A DNA stretch of 29,616 bases, taken from the NCBI GenBank assembly GCA_003427395.1, contig BFEA01000314.1, positions 1,312,697 to 1,342,312 on the forward strand, given 5' to 3'. Shown here in pieces: positions 20,091-28,580 of the stretch (positions are counted from its first letter, which is position 1; the number at the start of each line of letters is the position of its first letter). Made by a program: the position numbers and the translations under genes. The stretch comes from Chara braunii. Taxonomy: Eukaryota; Streptophyta; Charophyceae; Charales; Characeae. Below the pieces are notes generated by a model that was not told the DNA's origin, searched no databases, and saw nothing but the letters and a program-made list of their open reading frames with translations.

Positions 20091-20807
20091 GAATCAATTG
20101 GACTTGTTTCACTCATTCAAAGATGTAATACAAACAATCCAGCAATTCTCAAGGGACTGGTTAGGCAGTGAGAATGGGGGCTGAATTGCCTCCGTCGGAT
20201 GGGAAGGCAAGCCTGCCCAGGGAGACCACAAGGGAGAGTTCAGAAAGGACTACCGTATTTGTTTCAAAGACTGGACAGTGGTGGGTCAGGAGTTCCCGCT
20301 GCGACCATCCACATAATTTTCCGACCCCTTTCTGCCCCACCAGCTAGCAATGGTGGACCTGCAATGGTATGGAACCGACTGTGCAGTCTGAGCGAGGGCA
20401 TAGCATATAATCGACGACAAGGAGCGCAACAATTCTAGCCTCATAGAGCATAGTCCAAACAAAAGTTTGTCCCTTTGATGTTCGAGGTCAACATTTTGAG
20501 ATTGGAGGTTGGGACTAGGTGGTAAAAGAGGCACCGGGGGAGGGAGAAACTAGTTTGTAGCAGAGGTATCTGGCGCCTGGTTCAGGACGAAGAGGTTCTC
20601 TTCCTTTTTCTAATCTCATGCTCAGTCAATCCTTTGGATTCCAGAGTAATCAATGTTGGCAGGAGTCTCCTGCTCCCTTTTCCTAATGTACTCTAAATTT
20701 CTTCTGTATATGGGACGCTGGACCCGTTTTCCAGCAGGTGCTTCTTCCCACCAATAGATAAAGTCTCTCCTCATGTGCTTAAAAAAAAAAAAAAAAAAAA
20801 AAAAAAA
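20091..20807 (+). other. LINE 3' UTR and poly-A tail
   Basis: Non-coding. It shares ordered motifs with the UTR of the upstream truncated copy (CAGCAATTCTCAAGG, CCGACCCCTTTC, AATCAATGTTGGCAGG, CCCACCAATAGAT) and ends in 27 A (20781-20807). It marks the retrotransposition 3' end. Confidence 0.85.
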
Positions 20808-20922
20808 CAGTCACATATTGATGTTTCTGGTTAAACAAGAACATTTGTGAAGAATAGTGCATTTGCTACAGTCAGTTGAAAATCCGATTTCATCTATGGG
20901 ATTCACACAACATAATTCATAG

Positions 20923-20935
20923 TCATCCCAATAGA
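20923..20935. repeat. Target-site duplication of the PLE, left copy
   Basis: TCATCCCAATAGA lies directly outside the left terminal repeat and is repeated exactly after the right one (27029-27041). The base before it is G on both sides, so the true length is 13 or 14. Confidence 0.92.
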
Positions 20936-21538
20936 TCAGTATAGAAGGTGAGAGAGTTGCAGACTTCAGCATACACAGAGTACACATCAGCATACACAGT
21001 ACACGTCGGTATACACAAAGTACACATCGGTTACAAAATCTCAAGTACACTTCTGCATAGTAATGCGTCAGGTACTAAACTGTGTTACCGACAGGTAAGG
21101 CACCCCGACCGGTTTCGACCCCCGCCACGCGGTCTTGCTCAGGGGGAAACCACCTTCGTCTTCCCTAAAACTTCTCCCTTACTGTCCTCTAGCCCACCGC
21201 CGTCTTCGTACCTCCAGCCATTTCCGGAATGACTAGTTTCCGTCAACGTCGGACCTGAAAAGATGGTACCAAACACAGTCTTTCCTTATATCCCTAATAA
21301 CTACGGTACCTCGGATTCCACTAGTCTCTAACACTGACATCCAAAGTGCTGCAGTCGTCCCCTCGTAGTTAAGGCTAAATCCTCAAAATTATTCAAAACA
21401 AAACTGACAATCCCAAAATACCAGGCCCTTTTTCCGGGCACTAGCTCAACCTGGTAACCCACATACTGCAAGCTACGTCAGGCCTAATCTCAACACTGAC
21501 CAGAAAAATTTTCCCATCTGGCCCAACTCACACACTTG
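20936..21538 (-). repeat. PLE terminal repeat, left (3' end of element)
   Basis: Aligns end to end with 26352-27028 apart from roughly two dozen substitutions and a 74-bp difference caused by two extra 37-bp units in the right copy. It holds three imperfect 20-22-bp units (CATACACAGAGTACACATC-like) near its outer end, then one 37-bp unit, then the hammerhead. There are no TG..CA ends and no tRNA primer site, so this is not a retroviral-type LTR. Confidence 0.93.
21103..21146 (-). ncRNA. Hammerhead ribozyme fold in left PLE terminal repeat
   Basis: Minus strand, 5' to 3': CCCC (helix I), CTGAGCA (CUGANGA box with G to C at its sixth base), an A, GACC-loop-GGTC (helix II), GAAA, CCGG (3-bp helix III without loop), TC as the cleavage triplet end, GGGG (helix I). 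Outside, GG/CC and GGT/ACC extend helix I around internal loops. It is a type I minimal hammerhead as in PLEs. The core substitution should abolish cleavage in this copy. Confidence 0.7.
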
Positions 21539-22095
21539 TTGGACAAAACTCAAATAAAAGGCCCCTATCACATTGAATCATTATACATCTTAATCCCGTT
21601 TTGCTACAGCAGGCCTCCTTGACATTCTAGCTATAAAACATATGAAAAAAAACCCTATCCCATTGAACTTCTGCCGTCGTGTCTCGAAACGATACCAATC
21701 CATATTCCAAGTGCTTACCCGATTATTATACGTAAACTGTGTTCCTATCTCAAAATACATCCCACGCCTTCCTACGTATCATACCGAGCATACAAAAGAC
21801 AGATATCCAAACAAAGCAGCTACATTCCAACGGTTAGACTGTGGATTAACCCTATTACATTTATTACTAAATCGATCAAGGCAAACCAGTCATACGCTGC
21901 GATTGATGCGTTGATCGAGCTGACCCTGCATCCACTCATTAGTTGCCGGAAAATATCCTCAACACTACTAATAACTATAACAACCGAAGCACGAAACAAA
22001 GGCTAACAAATCACAACAGCCGCAAACCATTCCATCCGTCAAACCGCATCTCTCTCAATTCCCAGTTCGTGTACGCCTACTTACTCGTAATCCAA
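21539..22095 (-). other. PLE 3' untranslated region
   Basis: Between the RT stop and the 3' terminal repeat. AT-rich, no conserved reading frame on the element's strand. Plus-strand open frames here are shadows. Confidence 0.7.
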
Positions 22096-24440
22096 CTATG
22101 TGTTGCAGATCCAATCCCTCGTGAGTCTCCAGATCTCCCCCTTCCCAGTGCAAAAACTCTTCAGAGTTCTTTCAACGAACTCCTCTGGAAACTCTTTCAA
22201 TCTCAGCTCCCTGCTGAGTGTCAACACATGCCACGGAATTTCCGACCGTATGGTCGTGTTGATGTCGATACGATGCAGGTAGCTGGACAGTACAACGTTC
22301 TTTTGTTGTCTGCTACCCCATGACTTGTAGTTCTATCCACTCTTGAATTCCAAACACTCTTTCTCCCAAACCGACTTCTCATTCTTCCACATCTGCACGC
22401 TCCCCACATAGGGTGGTCCCCTGTAGGTGCGCATCTCCAAACCAAGGAAATCCCAGATTCCTTTCCCCTCATCAGTCCTCTTCAGAGTGAGGTTGTCTGG
22501 GTAACAGGTTTCAAAGCCCTTCCAGATTTCTTCCACCCACTCATTCTCTCGCTTACCTCCCATGTCGACGATGAGACTAACGTCATCCATCAGTCGCAGT
22601 CCATTCACTCTGCTTCTCGCGTTCCCCAAGCTGTTCAAAAAGTTTCGTTCAGAGAAGGCGCACAAAATACAAGCCAAAGGCGGGCTTGTACTTTTGCCCA
22701 TCGGAATACCCACAATCTGCTGCAGAAGCACACCAGTGGCATATACATATGTGTGCTCTAAATCAACTTGCACAAAATTCCTGATATCTTCGAGTGACAT
22801 CTCACGCCAGTGGTCTGCTCCAGTGGTCTTCCCAATCGAGCTCCCTTTCCCACGCGTGTTCACCCGAGCGGTACACTGTCCTTTGCTTATGTAGTGGTCA
22901 ATGATCCAATTGACCGCTCTCATTATGTTGTGGTGTGGCAGCTTACAGAACCATAGGACTTCACTGCCAACTGTACCTTCAATATCGCCTTCCCCTCACA
23001 TCTTTTTTTTATCTTCTCCAAACGTTGTGCTACATCCGATACTGATCTCAGATTAAAATGTCAATGAGTCGACAAATTGAACAGCAGGTGATTCAACGCT
23101 TTCGCCACGCATTTTCCTGTCCTTGTGGCTGGATCGCTGTACGATGGGCAGATCGGTCGGTATCTTTCGACGTCCTTATGCTTCGGTTGGATGTAAGCCG
23201 CTCCAAATGTCCCCTTCTTATCGTACCTCGCAAATTTCGCCAATCCTTCATCCTTGAACTTCATATGTACTTCTTGCTTCACTTCTTCCTCTCGTCGTAG
23301 AACGACTTTGTAGCCTGGGTTGGTGACGAATGAACTCATCATGGCTTCGTAATATACCAGAAGGCACATTACGAATGTCTCGCCTTGATTACGGTCCAAT
23401 GGTGTGAGCACTAAACCTTCGAATCTGGTCTTGGTCTGCTTCACAACTTCGATATCCAAGTAGTTATCCTCCTCGATATCACGGCTAATCATACACGATC
23501 TTGCTTCCTCCATTGCTACGTGCACAACCTCGCCTCCACCGTTCTTCCACGTTCCGAAAGCAACTTCAATCTCTCTACACAGTAGCTTCTCCCGGTCCGG
23601 ATGTCTCGCCTTGGGTACGTTGTTGGCGTTACAAACCATCAGGTGTACTCCATTCACCTCCTGTAAGCGACAACTCACATGTTCCTCTATCCTAAGATAA
23701 GGAAGACCTGCACATGTGCAGGTAGACATAGCCGCGCGAGCATACGTTTGCTGGTTGTGCAAAATTTCGGCCACGGACTGGTTTTTAACCTAGACCGTCC
23801 GAACTTTGCTTCGTGAGCGCTTCGCCATACATTCCGGTAACTTGAGTTCCTCTATCTTGTCATTAACGAACTTCCTAACCTCAGCCAGTCTTACCCTATC
23901 GTTGTACTTCACTTTGACGGTGAGATTAGCTCCCATCACCCAGCCTGTCTTCTCTTTTATCGTTCGCCCAATCAAACGTCTCAGATATGAGCGAGTTGAC
24001 TTCTGCTGGAACTCCTTGGCTGCTTTGTACAGTCGAAACATGCTGTCCACGTTCGCTAGGCTAACCTGGTGTATCTTCCTTGGATTGTGCAGTAGCGCCA
24101 CCAAAGTCTTCTTGTCTGGTCCGCTCTTGGGTTTCCACTTTCTGAGGTACTTGACATGCATCGTACTTCCGCTTTCCAACTGGTTCCTGCATTTAGCCAA
24201 CTTCAACGCCTGTCCTTCGACTTCGACGTTTGTTGCTCCGAACGTTTTCCTCACCTTCTTCCAACCGTCCATCCAACTGTTCCCTCCATTTGAAAACATT
24301 CGAAAGTTCCTAGTACCTATCCGTTCGGCTTCGTCCAGTAGTTTGTACAAGCCGTTCTGCCATGCATCCTCCTCTGTGAGTCGAAACTTGATGATCTCTA
24401 CCGCTCGTCCGTCCCCACTCGTCTTCCGCTGCACTCCCAT
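22096..24440 (-). pseudogene. PLE reverse transcriptase, broken into segments
   Basis: Copies element RNA from a nick made by the GIY-YIG nuclease. Segments in order: a basic N-terminal part with WVMGANLTVKVKYNDRVRLAEVRKFVND (24440-23790), a CTCAGLPYLR CxC pair (about 23710-23720), LTPLDRNQGETFV, AYIQPKHKDVERYRPICPSY and AKALNHLLF (RT motifs 1-2, to 23061), HFNLRSVSDVAQRLE, LPHHNIMRAVNWIIDHY, QQIVGIPMGKSTSPPLACIL (motif B), LRLMDDVSLIVD (catalytic MDD, about 22580-22592), FLGLEMRTYRG, and the C-terminal YKSWGSRQQKNVVLSSYLHRI to a final stop at 22096. The motif A aspartate is not visible across the frameshift near 22960. In-frame stops at 23790, 23061 and 22333 are single-codon breaks, and the frame continues on both sides. 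Confidence 0.88.
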
Positions 24441-24970
24441 CGTCCTCGTTCCGATTTACCCCTTCTCTGCTTCTTCTTTCGTTTGGACTTCTTGATCATA
24501 CCGCTCACATTCAATGTCGGTGACCATTTGCGTATGTACAGCTGCTCGAGATCCAACAGATCTTGCGTCTCGGCCTCGTCAACAGGTAGGATGACGTATG
24601 TCTCGGCTCCAAAACTCCTCCACCGGCGATAGAGATGCGTGTTCTTCTCGTTCTTGGTACACAACGCGATGTGTTCCTTCCATCTCACGTTTACATCGCG
24701 GCCTGTTTGCCCGATGTACGTTGCCTTGCATCTCGGCGATACCAATGTATAAACGCCTTTATGCTTGTCCATGAAGTCTGGGCCGTACTTCTTGAACAGA
24801 CGCATCCAAGCTGCCGTGTACTTCGACAGCCACTTCACCCTCCCTGTAATCCCCAAGAGGACAACCACTACTCTATATAGTCTCTCAACTGCGTAATCAA
24901 ACCTATCTTGCTTTCGATGCTTGATGAGCCCGTGACACAGCGCCCAAAGCACTTGTCCTTCCTCCGCGAG
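24440..24970 (-). pseudogene. GIY-YIG endonuclease domain of the PLE (N-terminal to the RT)
   Basis: The nuclease that nicks target DNA to prime reverse transcription. Motif GVYTLVSPRCKATYIGQTG supplies the GIY and YIG blocks. VNVRWKEH gives the catalytic arginine, and LLDLEQLYIRKWSPTLN gives the catalytic glutamate and final asparagine. The domain is intact by eye across about 100 residues. It follows a hydrophobic lead (RLYRVVVVLLGITGRVKWL) and is followed by a very basic tail (KKSKRKKKQRRGK). The frame is open from just after the TGA at 24971, and no ATG lies before the domain, so it may be read as an extension of the gag-like ORF. A frameshift near 24440-24460 separates it from the RT. 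Confidence 0.9.
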
Positions 24971-26148
24971 TCACCTCTCGTCCTTGCCCTCGCTTGTCGA
25001 TTGTGATGATGGTGTCTGCTGATCCTCTTCGGTATCTTCCACGGTAGTTGCCTCCTTGTTCCCGCCTCCGTATGCTTCTTCGGCTCTTTTTTCCGCCACG
25101 TTAATGACGGCCAGCACTTTGTTGCCATAGTCAATTTCCTCGTGTCGACACAGCCTTTTGAGATCGTCAACATGAAAATCAGCAAGCTGACGCATATTAT
25201 CCATGACAAATTGCGTCTTCCCAGCAGAGTCCACCTTGGCAGCGATCTTAGTTCTAGGTGTCCCTTTCTTCGGTGTATATCGCTTAGGAGATCTGCCGCT
25301 TTCGTCGCCTTGCTTGTCCTTCTTCGTTGTCTTCCTCGTCATCACAGCTTGCAGATCAGCAACCAATTTTACCGGTTTACAACATGATTTTCCCGGTGTT
25401 CTCTTCGGTGGCATTTCCATAGGTGGACTATTCCCGATAACCTTATCGGGGCTCCGTTTACGCTTCTCCTTGATAGATAGCTCCTTGGCCCTCTGACTGA
25501 TCTCGTCCAGGACACTTGTCGCCCAATCTCTAGAGCAGGACACCGGTGATGCCGATGATGCGGGTGACGCTGCCTGCTGCTTTCCTTTGATGATGTTATG
25601 GAACTCTTCCATGTTCTTTCGCATCTCCTCTTGCATCTGCTCTCGTAATCCACCTATGCACACTGCCATATGTAATCGCATCGCCTTATCGAATTCCATT
25701 TTTTCCTCCTCCTCTTTCTTTTTCTTGGCCAGCTTTTTAGCTGCTCGACTTTCCTTAGCCCTGCGGGCTTCCTCTTTTGCTTGACGCTCAACTTCTTCGC
25801 GCTGCTGCTGTTCCAACTTCTCTCGTTTCTTCCGTTCCTTCATTTCCTTCTTTGCGTTCTCCTTTTCGATGTATTTTGGAAACTTGCTATCGATTTGCCG
25901 AAATCATCCAACTGTTTTTTCACAACTTCGTCAACAACTGGTTCAGGTTTCTGTGTGCCTGAACTGCTTGCGCCTCCTTTTGTTATCGCCACTTCGCTCC
26001 GCTTCCAACACTGGTTCCTGTAATGTCCAGCTTCGCCGCACTCAAAACACACGGGTGGTCCTCGTCTTGTGTAATCGCTTCCACCAGATTTCCCGGCGTT
26101 ACTCTCCTGGTAATCATCGCGGCTTCTTCGATAGCCGCGGTCTCCCAT
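24971..26148 (-). pseudogene. PLE gag-like protein: CCHC zinc knuckle and coiled coil
   Basis: Starts at the ATG of MGDRGYRRSRDDYQ, which begins an arginine/serine-rich, probably disordered head. CFECGEAGHYRNQC is a textbook CCHC zinc knuckle (C-x2-C-x4-H-x4-C), which binds RNA or DNA. DDFGKSIASFQ leads into a long charged coiled coil (EKLEQQQREEVERQAKEEARR and on), then a basic proline/lysine-rich part (KRTPGKSCCKPVK, PKRYTPKKGTP), and an acidic tail ending at TGA 24971. One base is missing in an A run near 25880, putting the knuckle and coiled coil in different frames. The role would be packaging element RNA by analogy to gag and ORF1 proteins. This is inferred from the knuckle and position. 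Confidence 0.82.
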
Positions 26149-26351
26149 CCTCTCAGATACCGTAAGCCCAGTATCTAGGTCTTCGCTGGTCACACTCGTA
26201 TTCCACTCCGTGGTTAAAGTCCGAATTCGTCAATTCTCTTCGCAACTTCGTAACTCCGTTCTCCGTCAGTCAGCATACCTCCGTAACGTCTTACATGTTC
26301 ACACATCGCCCAACAACACGTCTCCATGCAAGTTCACATGCGCCTTACAGA
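26149..26351 (-). other. PLE leader between 5' terminal repeat and gag-like ORF
   Basis: About 200 bp, no conserved frame. An in-frame upstream start (15 codons before the chosen ATG) exists, but its residues look non-conserved. Confidence 0.5.
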
Positions 26352-26456
26352 TGAGTATAGAAGGTGAGAGAGTTGCAGACTTCAACATACACAGAGTACC
26401 CATCAGCATACACAGTACACGTCGGCATACACATAGTACACATTGGTTACAAAATC

Positions 26457-26565
26457 TCAAGTACACTTCTGCATAGTAATGCGTCAGGTACAATCAAGTA
26501 CACTTCTGCATAGTAATGCGTCAGGTACAATCAAGTACACTTCTGCATAGTAATGCGTCAGGTAC
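26457..26565. repeat. 37-bp unit, three tandem copies, in the right terminal repeat
   Basis: TCAAGTACACTTCTGCATAG starts at 26457, 26494 and 26531. The left terminal repeat has one unit only. Confidence 0.97.
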
Positions 26566-26592
26566 TAAACTGTGTTACCGGCAGGTAAGGCA

Positions 26593-26636
26593 CCCCGACC
26601 GGTTTCGACCGCCGCCACGCGGTCTTCCTTAGGGGG
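26593..26636 (-). ncRNA. Hammerhead ribozyme fold in right PLE terminal repeat
   Basis: Same fold as in the left repeat: CCCC, CTAAGGA, A, GACC/GGTC helix II, GAAA, CCGG, TC, GGGG. Here the catalytic G of CUGA is A, while the G that is lost in the left copy is retained. Each copy thus carries a different core lesion. Helix II gains one C/G change in its loop-proximal part. Confidence 0.7.
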
Positions 26637-27028
26637 AAACCACCTTCGTCTTCCCTAAAACTTCTCCCTTACTGTCCTCTAGCCCACCGCCGTCTTCGTA
26701 CCTCCAACCATTTCTGGAATGACTAGTTTCCGTCAACGTAGGGCCTGAAAAGATGGTACCAAACACAGTCTTTCCTTATATCCCTAATAGCTACGGTACC
26801 TCGGATTCCACTAGTCTCTAACACTGACATCCAAAGTGCTGCAGTCGTCCCCTTGTAGTTAAGGCTAAGTCCTCAAAATTATTCAAAACAAAACTAACAA
26901 TCCCAAAATACCAGGCCCTTTTTCCGAGCACTGGCTCAACCTGTTAGCCCACATACTGCAAGCTACGTCAGGCCTAATCTCAACACTGACCAGAAAAAGT
27001 TTCCCATCTGGCCCAACTCACACACTTG

Positions 27029-27041
27029 TCATCCCAATAGA
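27029..27041. repeat. Target-site duplication of the PLE, right copy
   Basis: TCATCCCAATAGA, identical to 20923-20935. Confidence 0.92.
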
Positions 27042-27854
27042 CTCGTTCACATGACCTATATGCCACTTTATGGAACACTGCATGATTGCTGCTAACGCAC
27101 ATCGGACTGATTGAACGACAATACCGAGAGAGAGAGAGAGAGAGAGGAAAACGTAGGAGCACTTACGACCCTGCATACAAAAGCAAAGGGATGTGCTTGT
27201 AATGCGAACCTCAATTTTCGTTATACTTTGTTAATAGATTTTCTCATTTTGCTACAAGCATGTTTCACCTTGTAGGCAGTGCCCATGAAACACTTTTTGT
27301 AATTGTATTATGTTTACTTGCTTTATTTTGTTGATATGCCTATTTTGTTTGCATGTTCCAACTTCCAACAATATTTGCTTAATTTTTTGTGCTATTTGCT
27401 TACTATTCTTTATCAAATATGCAATAACTCTCTGAAAATTGTCAAACACGGTATTGCGAACTAACTATTGACTTGTACGTCGCCTTTTTATTTTGCATCT
27501 CGCAAACACAAAAATGTTTATGCTCGCTGAGCGAGTGTTATTATTGTCCACCACACACGTTTCCACCCGCGTGCAACTATGCTCTTCAATCATAATCATA
27601 ATCATCAAAGTGTTGCTACTGGTTTCGAAATTGCTTCATTTGCGTTTCTTGTTAACATCTCGAGAGTCTTACCCAATTTCAATATCTTTATTTCTTGCAT
27701 TACATGACAATGACATTGTGTTGTATGTGTTCAAACTGCGAGTGATCCTTATTATACTTACCTAAGTTACCTTCTAATTGATGATTGTATTTCCTGACTT
27801 CTTAGTGAACGTCACGATTCCTCTGCAGTGTTCCGAGTCTGTTGTGTTTCTCCG
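27042..27854. other. AT-rich flank, no gene recognised
   Basis: Contains a short GA run (27126-27148) and T-rich sequence. Open frames are below 95 codons without motifs. Confidence 0.45.
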
Positions 27855-28440
27855 CAAAAATCATTTTTACGGTTTTACCCGCTTCACACATCTATAAAAG
27901 CTGCCCGATTTCGAAAATCATCTTCTTTCTGTTTTTGAACTCTCTTCATGCTCAAATGAGACTCATATTCACGCAACCAGAGATGCACTCGTCCATCTTG
28001 TTATTTATTATATTTATAATATACTTTTTTAATTATTATTTTTTAAAAATTATAATGAGGTGTGTGTGTGTATGCGTGTGTGCATGCGCGTATGTGTGTG
28101 TATATATGTGTCTGTGGTGTCATATTTATTATACAAAACTTCAAAAAAAATCATTTTTACGGTTTTACCCACTTCACACATCTATAAAAACTGCCCGATT
28201 TCGAAAACCATCTTCTTTCTGTTTTTGAACTCTCTTCATGCTCAAATGAGACTCATATTCACGCAGTCGGAGATGCACTAGTCCATCTTGTTATTTATTA
28301 TATTTGTAATATATATTTTTTTATCATTATTCTAGAAAAATTATAATGAGGTGTGTGTGTATATGCATGTGTGCATGCGAGTATGTGTGTGTATATATGT
28401 GTTTGTGCTGTCATATTTATTATACAAAACGTCAGAAAAA
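27855..28440. repeat. Two tandem copies of a 290-bp unit
   Basis: TCATTTTTACGGTTTTACCC starts at 27861 and again at 28151. Both units run through CATCTTCTTTCTG, GAGATGCACT, a T-rich stretch, and a GT-rich block (GAGGTGTGTGTGT), ending in TATTATACAAAAC. They are clearly homologous with scattered substitutions. Two parallel open frames with the same peptide are by-products. Function unknown. Confidence 0.92.
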
Positions 28441-28489
28441 ATGAACATGATCTTGCACACAAAATTGATTTACTGATTGACGTGACTGA

Positions 28490-28580
28490 TTTTATTTTAT
28501 TTTATTAATTGATTATATGATTGATTAATTGATTGATTGATGGGTGGATGGATGGATCGATGGATGGATTGACTGATTAA
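28490..28580. repeat. Degenerate (GATT)n/(GATG)n tetranucleotide repeat
   Basis: TTTTATTTTATTTTATT, then GATTGATTGATG, then GGATGGATGGAT and back to GATT units. Confidence 0.85.

Larger units (their letters stand above)
11451..20807 (+). mobile_element. APE-type L1-like LINE, near full length, interrupted by a NUMT
   Basis: In order: coiled-coil ORF1 (to 13536), ORF2 APE endonuclease (13598-14085 and 16386-16763), reverse transcriptase (16893-18716), a linker and zinc finger (to 20090), 3' UTR, and a 27-A tail (20781-20807). Roughly 2.3 kb of mitochondrial-like and unassigned DNA splits the endonuclease, so the original LINE was about 7 kb. Every coding segment carries stops or frameshifts, and the element is dead. 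I saw no clear target duplication. The CACATTG after the 5' A tract and CACATATTG after the tail are too weak to count. Confidence 0.88.
20936..27028 (-). mobile_element. Penelope-like element with N-terminal GIY-YIG (Chlamys-type), complete but dead
   Basis: A 6.09-kb element bounded by an exact 13-bp target duplication, with direct terminal repeats of 603 bp (left, 3' end) and 677 bp (right, 5' end). Read on the minus strand it encodes a CCHC plus coiled-coil gag-like protein, a GIY-YIG endonuclease, then a PLE reverse transcriptase. Canonical Penelope elements have GIY-YIG after the RT. The reversed order is known for Chlamys elements of green algae and Naiad elements of animals. Hammerhead folds lie in both terminal repeats, as in many PLEs. 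Lesions: an A-run frameshift in gag, TGA at 24971, a frameshift near 24450, TAG at 23790, TGA at 23061, a frameshift near 22960, and TAG at 22333. Confidence 0.92.
26352..27028 (-). repeat. PLE terminal repeat, right (5' end of element)
   Basis: Same sequence as 20936-21538, about 96% identical by hand count, 74 bp longer because of the triplicated 37-bp unit. For a minus-strand element this copy is upstream and would hold the promoter. I see no convincing TATA box. Confidence 0.93.

Noticed and set aside
21642-24495. Plus-strand open frames of 80-229 codons across the PLE
   Set aside because: They are antisense shadows of the minus-strand RT, GIY-YIG and gag-like regions, which carry the recognisable motifs.
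24971-24973. Selenocysteine reading of the TGA (as in Naiad-type PLEs)
   Set aside because: The TGA sits at the junction of two domains, outside any cysteine position, and I see no SECIS-like hairpin. A boundary or decay is simpler.
20936-27028. LTR retrotransposon interpretation of the terminal repeats and CCHC gag
   Set aside because: There are no TG..CA ends, no tRNA primer-binding site, no protease, integrase or RNase H, the target duplication is 13 bp rather than 4-6, and a GIY-YIG nuclease is present.
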